This document shows positions 34,418-43,345 of a stretch of 64,000 nt of DNA, piece by piece. The DNA lies in NCBI GenBank assembly GCA_024233935.1, contig JACKOY010000008.1:86032-150031 (forward strand), in the 5' to 3' direction. Within the stretch, counting starts at the first letter, position 1. Each line of letters starts with the position of its first letter. Source of the stretch: Spirochaetales bacterium (GTDB taxonomy: Bacteria; Spirochaetota; Leptospiria; Leptospirales; Leptonemataceae). A program made the position numbers and the translations under genes. Under the pieces are notes generated by a model. It was not told where the DNA came from, ran no database searches, and saw only the letters and a program-made list of their open reading frames with translations.

Positions 34418-35566
34418 TCAAGCCCCGGAAGTCTCGTTTACAATCGAACGGTACAAAGCCAGCATGCGTCGGCGCGTGCTCTCTTTTGAGAATTCCCGAA
34501 TGGCCCGCTTGCGACCCTGGCGTCCGAGTTTCAAACGCAAAGCGGGTTTCTCCTGAAGCTCTCGAAGTGCTTCGGCAAGCGCTTCCACGTCGCGCAACGG
34601 AACCACCAAGCCCGTTTGCATGTGCTGATTGACATATGTGACGCCGTTTTTCAGGTCAAAGCAGACGACCGGCTTTTTGCAAAGCATGGCTTCGATTTGC
34701 ACCACGCCGAAGGCTTCCGCCTTCTCCACCGACGGGAGGCAAAACACATCGCAGGCATGGTAGTGAGCGAGCATCTCTTCTTCCGATAAGCGGCCTGTGA
34801 AAACAACCCGATCGCTCACCCCCAGTTCCCGGGCCGCTTGCTTCAGCTCGCCGGTAATGGGTCCGCTTCCCCCCAGAAGAATCACCGCATTCGGTAGAGA
34901 CCTTACAGCCTGGATGAGATACTCAAAGCCCTTGTAGTAAACGTGCCTGCCCAACGCAAATACCAGGAAACGACCGGCGTGCTTGCTCTTGAGTTCGCGT
35001 GATTTCCGACTTATACGATCGCTACTGTCAAAGCGCTGCACGTCGACTGCGAAAGGGATCACATACTTCTTCGAATCGGGAAGGACCTGTAGCTGCGTGG
35101 AGTCGGTAAAGTGGGCCGGGGTCGCGCCCACAACGGCCCGGGTCCGCGAAAGCAGCCGATTGACAAACGGCTGGTAGAACTTCAGAAAACCCCTCTGCCG
35201 AATCACATCGCTGTGCCAGGAAATGACAATGTTGGCCGTTCGCGGCAACAATAGAGCCGAAAGACACGAGAGCGGGTCCGGGAAATGTAGATGTACGATA
35301 TCGTAGTGCTCTTTTCTGTACAATCGGCGCAAGCGAAAGGGAAAGGGAAACGAAAAGGCCGTCGAAAAATACATTCCCAGGCTCGCGGTTCGGTAGACCT
35401 TCCAGCCGTGAAAAATATCAACCTCCGATCGAAGGCGAAATCGGCGGTGTGCCACCAGGTTTTCGACCGAGACCTCTTCCGAAAGCGCATCCAGTAGATC
35501 GATGACAGTCTGTTCGAGGCCGCCGTTGTTTTCGTCCAGGAAGCGACCGAGATGAAGAATCTTCAT
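34418..35566 (-). CDS. Glycosyltransferase family 4 protein
   Basis: The protein has 382 residues of the GT-B fold. N-terminal start MKILHLGRFLDENNGGLEQTV with the glycine-rich acceptor loop; donor domain with GRHVYYKGFEYLIQA, and the family signature E-x7-E in EKAEAFGVVQIEAM. Retaining transfer from a nucleotide-activated sugar to a lipid-linked or glycan acceptor on the cytoplasmic side. It is the last gene of the long minus-strand glycan locus. Confidence 0.9.
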   Translation of the reverse strand: MKILHLGRFLDENNGGLEQTVIDLLDALSEEVSVENLVAHRRFRLRSEVDIFHGWKVYRTASLGMYFSTAFSFPFPFRLRRLYRKEHYDIVHLHFPDPLSCLSALLLPRTANIVISWHSDVIRQRGFLKFYQPFVNRLLSRTRAVVGATPAHFTDSTQLQVLPDSKKYVIPFAVDVQRFDSSDRISRKSRELKSKHAGRFLVFALGRHVYYKGFEYLIQAVRSLPNAVILLGGSGPITGELKQAARELGVSDRVVFTGRLSEEEMLAHYHACDVFCLPSVEKAEAFGVVQIEAMLCKKPVVCFDLKNGVTYVNQHMQTGLVVPLRDVEALAEALRELQEKPALRLKLGRQGRKRAIREFSKESTRRRMLALYRSIVNETSGA

Positions 35567-35674
35567 GAGAATACGTTTCGCGGGGAGCGTGCCCGTCTTT
35601 CTCCGACCGCGCCCGGCGCACCGGCCCGGGCAAACTGACGAATGTCACCAAGGGCGGCTGGCCGACCAACGTTT

Positions 35675-37684
35675 TTAGCCACGGTCAGGCTGGTAGCTCC
35701 TTTTGATGCTCGAGACGCGGGACCTGTAAAAACGCGAAACGGAATGCAACTTCAACTTCGCAAGCATGCGCCCCGTGAACGATTTAGCGCATTTGATCCA
35801 GAACTTGATTAAGAAACCCGGATCGCCGGGATAGAGCGTCTTCTGGGCTTTGCGCATTTCCCGCAGCCCTGCGATCCAGGCCCGATCGCTGGTCCCGCCA
35901 AAGCGCATGTTGGCCGTTACGATTGGCAAAGCGCCTCCGCGAATACCGAAACGCTTCAGTCGCAGAAAGAACTCGTAGTCCATCGCTGCCCGGTAATCGA
36001 GCTTAAAAAGTCCCATCTGCTCGTAGACCGATCGGCGCACGAAGCAGGTGGCGTGGTTGACGGTCATATCGAGCCCCAGCCGCTCGGGCATAGAAGGGAA
36101 GATGGCGTCGCGCTGATTGTCCCGCCAGTACTGCTGGGCGGCGCAGACGTAGCCATGGTCCGGATTTTCGAGCAAGAAATCAACGGAACGCTCCACAGCC
36201 TCGGGCTCGTACCAATCGTCTGCGTGAATCAGACCGATGATATCTCCCCGGGCCAGTGCAATCGCCTGGTTTAGAGCATCGCTGATCCCGTTGTCCGGCG
36301 CCTGGCCATATATCGAAAGAAGACGCGCGTTCTTGCGAATGAGGTCGAGCGTGCCATCGGTGGAACCCCCGTCGATGATGATGTACTCTATGTTGGAATA
36401 GGTCTGCTTGCGGACCGACTCGATCGTGCCGGGGAGGGTTGCTTCGGCGTTGAGTGTGATGGTGATGATACTGACGAGCGGGGAGCCCTTTCGACTGCGT
36501 TTTGCGGAACGCAGATGCAGATCTGAAACGACGGCCCGGCCCCGGCTCTCGTAGAGCGCCAGGGGCGGTCCCAACCGATACGCGACCGGCGTGGCCAGGC
36601 TCTGCATCAGCATGCTCTCGGTCTGTTCGACGGTGCGAGACCAGGGTTTGGTTTTCGCATGAAGGCGACCGCGCGTAACGAGCTGTCGGGCGAGGGCCTT
36701 GTCATTGAGCACTGAAAAGATGGTGCCCGCCATGCTTTCGATATCGTACGGATCAAAGTAGATAGAGCCATCTCCGCAGACCTCCCGGAGCACCGGAATG
36801 TCCGAAACGGCCGTCGGAACTCCGCGCGCCATCGCTTCGAGGGGCGGCAGGCCAAAGCCTTCGTAGAGCGAAGGCAACACGAAAAGCGAGGAGGAAGCCA
36901 TGTAAGCATTCAGTTCCTCTTCAGAAACAAAACCCGGAAAACGAATTCTATCGCCCAGCGCTTTCGCCAGTTCAAAGACCGAACCGTCGGAGGAACGCAG
37001 GCCCTCGGTCTTGCCGACAATCACGAGATCGTGCTCAACCTTATCGCTTATGCGAGCGAAGGCCCGAATCAATCGCCCCAGGTTCTTGTGCGGCTTGATG
37101 TTGCCAACAAACAGAATGTAAGGTCGAACCGGCCTGGAAGACCCGGACCGGCGAGCCTGGATTTTTGGAAACAGCGAAACGCCCAGGTGAATCGTAACCG
37201 GGGAAGCCTTCGGTCGGTAGAAGTGCTGTAGCTCGCGGCGGGTTGCTTCGGAATCACAAAGCAGAGCGTCCGCCTGGCGTGCAAGCACCGAAAAAACAAG
37301 ACGGCTGTAGCCGTAGCGCAACAGCCCAGGTCCGATTCCCTGCCAATGGCGGATCGAAAGATCATGTAACGTGACTACGGTTCGAAATCGCGTGAAAACT
37401 GGAAAATTAAAGTGGGGGATCCAGAGCAGATCCGTTTCGGGCGGGATAAAACGATGCAGGCTGAACTGTTCTGCAATCGAAAGCGGAGGCAGATCGCAGA
37501 CGATCAGGTTCGCAGAAGGAATTGTAGCGCCGACGGAGGCCAGATCTCCGGAGCGGCAGAGCAGGTTCCACTTCCAGGCGGGCTGACTTTTCGCCAGCGC
37601 CGGAAGTACGTTCTGGAGGTATGTGCCGATGCCCGTGGCGAAGTAGAAACGGGCGTCGACGGTCAGGGTGTGCATGCGGCCCAT
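35675..37684 (-). CDS. Two-domain glycosyltransferase, GT4 fused to GT2
   Basis: The protein has 669 residues from the ATG at 37684 (an ATG at 37675 fits family starts even better; a GTG at 37711 is also in frame). Residues about 1-365 are GT4: VDARFYFATGIGTYLQN, FVGNIKPHKNLGRLIRAF, PSLYEGFGLPPLEAMARG. Residues about 420-640 are GT2: SIITITLNAEATLPGTIESV, YIIIDGGSTDGT and the metal-binding LIHADDWYEPE. The enzyme probably adds two sugars in succession. No membrane segments. Confidence 0.88.
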   Translation of the reverse strand: MGRMHTLTVDARFYFATGIGTYLQNVLPALAKSQPAWKWNLLCRSGDLASVGATIPSANLIVCDLPPLSIAEQFSLHRFIPPETDLLWIPHFNFPVFTRFRTVVTLHDLSIRHWQGIGPGLLRYGYSRLVFSVLARQADALLCDSEATRRELQHFYRPKASPVTIHLGVSLFPKIQARRSGSSRPVRPYILFVGNIKPHKNLGRLIRAFARISDKVEHDLVIVGKTEGLRSSDGSVFELAKALGDRIRFPGFVSEEELNAYMASSSLFVLPSLYEGFGLPPLEAMARGVPTAVSDIPVLREVCGDGSIYFDPYDIESMAGTIFSVLNDKALARQLVTRGRLHAKTKPWSRTVEQTESMLMQSLATPVAYRLGPPLALYESRGRAVVSDLHLRSAKRSRKGSPLVSIITITLNAEATLPGTIESVRKQTYSNIEYIIIDGGSTDGTLDLIRKNARLLSIYGQAPDNGISDALNQAIALARGDIIGLIHADDWYEPEAVERSVDFLLENPDHGYVCAAQQYWRDNQRDAIFPSMPERLGLDMTVNHATCFVRRSVYEQMGLFKLDYRAAMDYEFFLRLKRFGIRGGALPIVTANMRFGGTSDRAWIAGLREMRKAQKTLYPGDPGFLIKFWIKCAKSFTGRMLAKLKLHSVSRFYRSRVSSIKRSYQPDRG

Positions 37685-37724
37685 ATCGTCTGGATCTGAC
37701 CAGCAGAACACTCGGCTCTCTGCA

Positions 37725-38834
37725 TCAGGCTATTAGGTCGCTGTACGTTTTGATCGTGGCGGCGGCGCATTTATCCCAGCTGAAAAGACACTCACGCGCG
37801 ATTCCACGTTTGATTAGATGTTTTCTCCGGAGCTCACTGGACAGGACGGCGCTCAATGCAGAGTACAAGCTCTGGTCATCCTTAGGATCGAAGAGAACCG
37901 CGGCATCACCCACCACGTCTGGTATGGATCCCGCTTCGGATGCAATGACAGGACAACCGTACCGCATCGCTTCAAGCGGCGGCAATCCAAATCCTTCATA
38001 CAGAGAAGGGTACACCATCGCTCTTGCAAATGCGTATGCGGTGGCGAGATCGGTGTCCGAGCCGCTCAGGTGAATTAACTGCTTTTCCAGTCCAGCCGCC
38101 CGAAATTCGCGTCTTTCGTTTGGAGTAAAGGGCGAGCCCCCGAAGCATAGTAGCTTGAGGGCCCGATTCACTTCCGGGTTTTCTCGGTACACCTGCCATA
38201 GCCGCTCGAAGTTCTTGTATTTCAGCCGCTCTCCTACATACAACAAATAAGGTTCTCTCAGCAGTGGACTTCTTCCGGGAGCCGTCTTGAGTGAATTTGC
38301 GAGGGGTATCGTCCGGATCTTCGCTGGATTTACGTTGTAAATATCCATGATATCACGACGTGTTGTATCAGAAATGGCGATAATCATGTCTGCCGCCTCG
38401 ATGGCCGTCGCCTTTCGCTCTGCGGTACGGTCCGCGGTACGGAACAGTTCAGGATACAGCTCATGAATCATGTCGTATACCGTGAGTACCTTCCGCGCTC
38501 GGCCATCGTTGGGAAATTTGGCTATCGCGGGTCCGAAATAGGTGAAGTGTGCAATCTGTGGCTTGATCTTTTTGATCCAACGTTCCCATAGTAGTCTATT
38601 TGCCCGGGCAAATAGGAAGCCTGTCTTCGGAATACGCATGCGTTTGCAGCCACGATAGGACCAGTATTTGTCTCGAAACTGATCCAGCCGAAGTTCATTT
38701 ATGTGAAAGCCCTGGAAAAGACTGATCTTTAGTTCCGGATTCTCCACGAAGCGGCTGATCAACTCAAAGTAGTAGCGCGTAATCCCGCCCATGCGTTGAA
38801 ACTCGAAGGCCTGAGAGTCGAAAGCGACCTGCAT
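37725..38834 (-). CDS. Glycosyltransferase family 4 protein (mannosyltransferase-like)
   Basis: The protein has 369 residues from the ATG at 38834. The frame is open to 38978, but that would overlap the upstream phosphatase gene by more than 100 bases, and the family start MQVAFDSQAFEFQRMGGITR fits here. It has FTYFGP and TVYDMIHE motifs in the acceptor half, and LYVGERLKYKNFERL and PSLYEGFGLPPLEAMRYG in the donor half. Related to WbaZ/WbdA-type mannosyltransferases. The local sequence is AT-richer than the flanking left part. Confidence 0.88.
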   Translation of the reverse strand: MQVAFDSQAFEFQRMGGITRYYFELISRFVENPELKISLFQGFHINELRLDQFRDKYWSYRGCKRMRIPKTGFLFARANRLLWERWIKKIKPQIAHFTYFGPAIAKFPNDGRARKVLTVYDMIHELYPELFRTADRTAERKATAIEAADMIIAISDTTRRDIMDIYNVNPAKIRTIPLANSLKTAPGRSPLLREPYLLYVGERLKYKNFERLWQVYRENPEVNRALKLLCFGGSPFTPNERREFRAAGLEKQLIHLSGSDTDLATAYAFARAMVYPSLYEGFGLPPLEAMRYGCPVIASEAGSIPDVVGDAAVLFDPKDDQSLYSALSAVLSSELRRKHLIKRGIARECLFSWDKCAAATIKTYSDLIA

Positions 38835-38865
38835 AAACAACCCGGCTATTTGTCGACCTCGCGGC

Positions 38866-39507
38866 TCAGCGGGTCGTCCTTCTTGTGGATACTTCTCCCG
38901 CCCGATGAACAGGACAGGTCGGGACCCCGACAAAGTACATTCCAACTGCCTGCGCGGCGGCGAAGTCCGATGGCGCATCGCCGATAAACACGCTCCTACT
39001 TAGTCTGATCTCAAATTTCATGGACAGCGTCTCCAGGATCTCACGTTTCCTGCGCGGACTCCCGCAAACCTCGTTAAAAAAATCCGCCAGTCCCTTCCTG
39101 ATAATAATGTCACGTAGTTCTTCCTCGGGGGTGCCGGAAACCACGAAGGCTTTGAGCCCGGCCCTCTTGATATCCTCTAACAGCCTATCGATGCCTTGCC
39201 TGTTGTCCATTGCTACGATGCGCTCCCGAACACTCTCCCCAAATGCAGCTCCCAGCTGGCGGACCTGCTCTTCATCGCGATAGAGCCGCAAACGCTTGAG
39301 CACGTAGCGAATTTTAGTGTGTCGATCAATGCCACCATTGCGCTTGTGGTAGGCTAAAATGAACCGCGTTGCCCGGGGACCAAGCGGGGCAAATAACGTC
39401 CGAAAGGCGTCGGTTTTCACCGGAACGGAGTCCACAATCACTCCGTCGAAATCAAAAAACACCGCCTCTATAGATGAATCCCTTACAGGTATTAAACTGG
39501 ATAGCAT
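38866..39507 (-). CDS. HAD-superfamily phosphatase
   Basis: The protein has 213 residues. Motif I FFDFDGVIVDS supplies the nucleophile Asp19-Asp21 pair, motif II is VVSGTP, motif III Lys is in the CGSPRRKRE stretch and motif IV is FIGDAPSDFAAA. The helical cap (RNGGIDRHTKIRYVLKRL) is of the beta-phosphoglucomutase/Gph type. Removal of a phosphate from a sugar phosphate or phosphoglycolate is likely; in a glycan locus this could act on a heptose or nonulosonate phosphate, which is inference. It lies 31 bases before the next gene. Confidence 0.8.
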   Translation of the reverse strand: MLSSLIPVRDSSIEAVFFDFDGVIVDSVPVKTDAFRTLFAPLGPRATRFILAYHKRNGGIDRHTKIRYVLKRLRLYRDEEQVRQLGAAFGESVRERIVAMDNRQGIDRLLEDIKRAGLKAFVVSGTPEEELRDIIIRKGLADFFNEVCGSPRRKREILETLSMKFEIRLSRSVFIGDAPSDFAAAQAVGMYFVGVPTCPVHRAGEVSTRRTTR

Positions 39508-39554
39508 CAGTGGGGGCTCCCGGGCTACGCGGCAAGTTCAGGCAAGCTCTTTGG

Positions 39555-40340
39555 CTATAAAGTGCAAGTGTAGTTGCTATACGCGGAGAAGCGTACGCTC
39601 AGTGCACGTAATATCTCCTCGGGCTCCATATAATAAAGGTCTTCCATGTCTGCATTCCAGGGGAACAGGCTTAACCGATCATCTCGAGATCGATATCCAC
39701 CTTCGTAAGCAGCTTCAGGAGTCAGGGACACACCTTTGCTCAATTCCTTCGGCTTGAGAAAGGCGTTATTGTAGTGTAGCTCAACTATCGAGTAGTCGTA
39801 GAGATCACAGAGCTCGTTAAGCTTCGAAATGCTCTGTCCATAGAAGTGGTCTCCTCTCCAAAAGTGGTCATCGCTGTACGTGACCGTAAATTTGATGGGC
39901 GGCGGTATCTTCTCGTTGATTTCTGTACAAACAAGCCCCGGTCGAAATTTTGATAAAATGCAATGAAGCACAAAAAAATCGTAGCTATCGATATCGAGAC
40001 TGAGGAATCCAAATTTCTCCGGAGTGTCGAATGCCTGCAAGAGTGGGACGACGTTCTTCGGCGTAACTCGACTTCTCGCCAGCCGGACATGCTTGAAGCC
40101 GCGGAGCGTGGTGGCAAGCTTCTTGAAAAGCGAAGCGTCAAGCTCAACAGCGACACCGGCCCAATCTTGCCGGAACAGGTGGTACGTATTCGATTGCGTG
40201 ATTCCATCAGCGGCGGCGATGTCGACGCAAAAACGGGTCAAGTCGTCGATGTCTGCAAGATGCCGCGATATAGGAGCCTCCTCGCCCGCATGAGATAGTT
40301 GGCCTCGTCGCCCTCGCAACCGCCTAAGAATTCTCTTCAT
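39555..40340 (-). CDS. Putative FkbM-like methyltransferase
   Basis: The protein has 261 residues. A nucleotide-binding-like start VDIAAADGITQSNTYHLF, then WAGVAVELDASLF, resembles the SAM site of FkbM-type methyltransferases; FLSLDIDSYDFFVL replaces the usual IKIDVEG. The C-terminal half (YSDDHFWRGDHFYGQSISKL) has no known motif. Proteins like this are common in polysaccharide loci without assigned target. The stop-to-start relation with the upstream methyltransferase is a four-base overlap. Confidence 0.6.
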   Translation of the reverse strand: MKRILRRLRGRRGQLSHAGEEAPISRHLADIDDLTRFCVDIAAADGITQSNTYHLFRQDWAGVAVELDASLFKKLATTLRGFKHVRLARSRVTPKNVVPLLQAFDTPEKFGFLSLDIDSYDFFVLHCILSKFRPGLVCTEINEKIPPPIKFTVTYSDDHFWRGDHFYGQSISKLNELCDLYDYSIVELHYNNAFLKPKELSKGVSLTPEAAYEGGYRSRDDRLSLFPWNADMEDLYYMEPEEILRALSVRFSAYSNYTCTL

Positions 40341-41113
40341 CGTTCGATATCTTCCTTAGGCCTCAAGGATTCAAAGTCCTGGGCGAGGAGGCTGGGCCTT
40401 CTGGAAAAGGCAGCATGTAATAGCCCCAGCCGGTAGTTTGTAGCAAGTCGAAATCCGATGCGGCTACATCTTACTTGGGTAAGTAAATGCAATGCACCCC
40501 ATGACAGGAGCTTCATTCCCAATACTTCTGCAACAATCTCAAGAGATTCTTTCGAAAAAATCGAGATATGCTGCCCATGATCGGGATTGTAGTACCACCA
40601 ATCTGCGGGTCCCGGATTGTTCCGGGGCAAAAGCTCTGTTGAAAAGAAAAGGCTCGGCCCCTGTTCAAAGATGAATCGGAGACTGGCCAGCGGGTCAGCC
40701 AGGTGCTCCACAACCTCGAACGCAGTCACGAGATCGAAGTGCCCGGGCAAACTTGCCTCAAAGCCACGCGCGAAAAGATTCTCGCTATGTTCGTCATAGA
40801 TATAGAAATCAAAGCCATAATCGCGCATCAGACGCACGTACAGACCATAACCACCCCCGTAATCCAGGAAGCGGCCCTCCGGAAAATACCTCGAAAGAAG
40901 CGCTCGGGAGACAATGGCCAAATAGGCGTTTCGCCCGGGCATGCCCATGTCGTAATCGTGAATCTGGGACCTGTACGCCTCAGCAAGCCAGAAGGGTTCT
41001 TCAGTTTGAACGAAACGACACTTCACACATCGAAAGTACTCGGCCTGGTATTTTCGCAGAATTAGCGCTTGGGCGAAAGCCCGTGATTCTGACCCGCATA
41101 TCTTGCAATGCAT
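40337..41113 (-). CDS. SAM-dependent methyltransferase with N-terminal zinc-binding pairs
   Basis: The protein has 258 residues. CKIC (3-6) and CVKC (29-32) form a small zinc site, as in sugar C-methyltransferase-like proteins; the SAM site is FLDYGGGYGLYVRLM and FDLVTAFEVVEHLADP. Probably methylates a sugar nucleotide or a growing glycan. Overlaps both neighbours by a few bases, with ATGA at the start of the gene. Confidence 0.8.
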   Translation of the reverse strand: MHCKICGSESRAFAQALILRKYQAEYFRCVKCRFVQTEEPFWLAEAYRSQIHDYDMGMPGRNAYLAIVSRALLSRYFPEGRFLDYGGGYGLYVRLMRDYGFDFYIYDEHSENLFARGFEASLPGHFDLVTAFEVVEHLADPLASLRFIFEQGPSLFFSTELLPRNNPGPADWWYYNPDHGQHISIFSKESLEIVAEVLGMKLLSWGALHLLTQVRCSRIGFRLATNYRLGLLHAAFSRRPSLLAQDFESLRPKEDIER

Positions 41114-42087
41114 CAGGAAAGGCCTACTATCCTGGCCATGCTTCTGACCCGGCCCGAAATTCGTCGGCGCCAGGTCGGACTATAGAGCTTTCGTTCGGTG
41201 TAGAGGTCAGCATCTCTATTGGCCGCGACTTGAGACGAATGCCTGAGCGGCTGCGTGATCGCCTGCCGCGGGAGGTTCGCCGTGTGATCAGGTGTCAGCG
41301 TGTGAGTTGCGCTGCCGCTGAAGCCAATGTTGGTCACAAGGTTTGTTTCAGGCACAATGGAAAGCCTGTCCCTTAGCCAGGCCGCAAGGACCCATTGCGC
41401 GTCCCACGTGTCCGTTTTTCCACTTCGAACACTGTCGAAGAAGTTCTTCCAAAACATGAAGGCAGCTGAGCTCGAGAATCGATCGCGAAAATCCCTCGTT
41501 TCCCTGTACGCGGGCCAATCTTTCATGGTCACATCATATTCCTGCCAGCGATTGCGCCACGTGGCCCAACCCCAAATGTGCGCGAACTGAGTAAAGTAAT
41601 ACCCGCAACGCCCCCTCAGAATGCCGTCTTGAAAATTATCACCTGATATCATGTGGACGCGATCGTCGTGGCGATACACTTCTAATAGTTCTGAACAGAA
41701 CGAGAAAAACGAAACGTCGGGCACGGTATCGTCTTCAAGAATGATTCCACTTTCCACTGCCTCGAAAAACCAGTTGATTGCGCCGCTTACGGCCATTCTA
41801 CAGCCCGCGTTTCTCTCCAGGAAGCGCGTTTCCAACTCGCATTTCCAGTGCACTTTGTCTCTGACCATCTCTCGGACTCGAGTGCAGAGCTCTAAGTCGA
41901 GGGAATTGCCCGCGCGCGGACCATCCGCCGCAACGAAGACTCTTCGTGGTCTCATCTGCGCGAGTACGTCGAGCACGGCCGCCGTCTCCGCTGGCCGATT
42001 AAAGACGATCAGCAATACGGGTACTTCTTGCGGATCGGGATTCACTGGCGTCCCCTCGTTCTTACTGGTGCGTATGATGCCGTGCAT
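41113..42087 (-). CDS. Glycosyltransferase (GT-A, HlpA-like)
   Basis: The protein has 324 residues from the ATG at 42087; an upstream start (42225) would run through a stretch without homology. It has PVLLIVFNRPAETAAVLDVL, an acidic metal-binding motif IILEDDTVPD and FTQFAHIWGWATWRNRW, as in glycosyltransferases annotated as HlpA-like or GNT-I-like. The donor is unknown. It is the middle of a tight three-gene unit with overlapping stops. Confidence 0.78.
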   Translation of the reverse strand: MHGIIRTSKNEGTPVNPDPQEVPVLLIVFNRPAETAAVLDVLAQMRPRRVFVAADGPRAGNSLDLELCTRVREMVRDKVHWKCELETRFLERNAGCRMAVSGAINWFFEAVESGIILEDDTVPDVSFFSFCSELLEVYRHDDRVHMISGDNFQDGILRGRCGYYFTQFAHIWGWATWRNRWQEYDVTMKDWPAYRETRDFRDRFSSSAAFMFWKNFFDSVRSGKTDTWDAQWVLAAWLRDRLSIVPETNLVTNIGFSGSATHTLTPDHTANLPRQAITQPLRHSSQVAANRDADLYTERKLYSPTWRRRISGRVRSMARIVGLS

Positions 42088-42092
42088 TGAAA

Positions 42093-42376
42093 CTAGTCCG
42101 GAAACCAATACGTACTTTGTACCGTGTGGAGGTCCCTTAGGAGATTGAAAGCGCAGGCGCTGGCGGAGAGCAGCAACCCTGCAAACATCCAGCGGCGAAT
42201 ACCGGGCGACGTCCTCGGATCCCATGCAAAGTGCACAACGACCAGAAAGAGCACGGCTGCGTAGCGTGTATAGTACCGTACATGGGGGAAGGCGAACAAG
42301 ACCATGGGAACTATCCCGGAGTTAGCGTCGCAAGTGCTGTGACCACGACAAATATAACGGTACAATCATGCCACAT
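42093..42376 (-). pseudogene. Frameshifted remnant of a hydrophobic membrane protein
   Basis: One frame gives IVPMVLFAFPHVRYYTRYAA, then VLFLVVVHFAWDP and a polar tail ending at 42093. A second frame upstream (to 42376) gives CTVIFVVVTALATLTPG, which joins on at about 42320. Joined, they form two consecutive membrane segments around FPHVRYYT, similar to the C-terminal end of GT83-like or ArnT-like membrane glycosyltransferases. It looks like the last part of a deleted gene with a frameshift. Confidence 0.5.
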
Positions 42377-42396
42377 CTGCCTCTTATCCGATTCGA

Positions 42397-43338
42397 TCAC
42401 CTGGACTCCCCGTCTGAATACGTTCGATGGCCGGACAGCCCGTCCGCCAAATGCTCCGGGGTTCCCATTTCGCTGCGGTTATCTGCTGGCTTTACACCAT
42501 ACTTGATGAGTTTCCTGATACGCGCAGGCAGCAACATCCAGGCTGAACCAGCGAGCCGACGCGTGACCCTTGCCAACTCATGAAAGTAAAACCATCTACC
42601 CATAAACGGTCGGTACTTACTTTTGAGATGCCGAATTTCGGGCAGAAAGGCTTCAAACATCGCCTCCCCTTGAAGGCTTTTTGAATCAATGTGATAGAGC
42701 TGGACGGCGAGGTACCGGTCAATCCCGCAGAACCGGGCGCCGCCAATCACGAAACGAACCCAAAGGTCGGCGTCCATAGTGTAATGCAGAGCTTCGTCAA
42801 CTAAGCCCAGGCGGTCCAGTAATCTGCGACGGAAAAAGACGCTGGGCTGCGGAAGTGAATCAACATAGATGAGACGATAAACGGACGGCGGTTTCGGGTG
42901 CTGCCTCCAAAGCTCTTGGTTGTTTACGTCGATTGCAATCGAATTGCCGTATACAATGTCGCAGTGCTCGTGAAGCTCAAAGTACTCCCCTACACTCTGG
43001 AGCGCGCCTTCACAATAATGGTCATCCGAATTTAGCCAGCCGACGATGTCTCCGCGCGCCATGCGGAATCCTTTGTTCAGAGCGTTCGATTGACCATCAT
43101 CCGGCTCAGAAAACCATCGAAAAGAGAAGTTCGAGCGGTGTCGCTCGCCGCCCGGAGCCAGCAGGGTTTCATAACGTCGGAGAATTTCGACGGTATCGTC
43201 CGTCGAAGCGCCGTCGACCACGATCAATTCCACTTCAAAATTGCCCTCCTGTTGAATTACGGATTCTATTGTTCGGGCGATAAACGCGCCTTGATTGAAC
43301 GAGGGAGTGATAATAGAAAACAGCGGCGATGCTTGCAT
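42397..43338 (-). CDS. Glycosyltransferase family 2 protein
   Basis: The protein has 313 residues, GT-A fold: FSIITPSFNQGAFIARTIES, VELIVVDGASTDDTVEIL, then the WLNSDDHYCEG metal-binding stretch and an acceptor-loop HYTMDADLWVRF. Inverting transfer of one sugar to the polyprenyl-linked unit. Sits in an AT-rich stretch of the locus. Starts seven bases after the stop of the GT4 gene upstream. Confidence 0.9.
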   Translation of the reverse strand: MQASPLFSIITPSFNQGAFIARTIESVIQQEGNFEVELIVVDGASTDDTVEILRRYETLLAPGGERHRSNFSFRWFSEPDDGQSNALNKGFRMARGDIVGWLNSDDHYCEGALQSVGEYFELHEHCDIVYGNSIAIDVNNQELWRQHPKPPSVYRLIYVDSLPQPSVFFRRRLLDRLGLVDEALHYTMDADLWVRFVIGGARFCGIDRYLAVQLYHIDSKSLQGEAMFEAFLPEIRHLKSKYRPFMGRWFYFHELARVTRRLAGSAWMLLPARIRKLIKYGVKPADNRSEMGTPEHLADGLSGHRTYSDGESR

Positions 43339-43345
43339 ATGAAGT

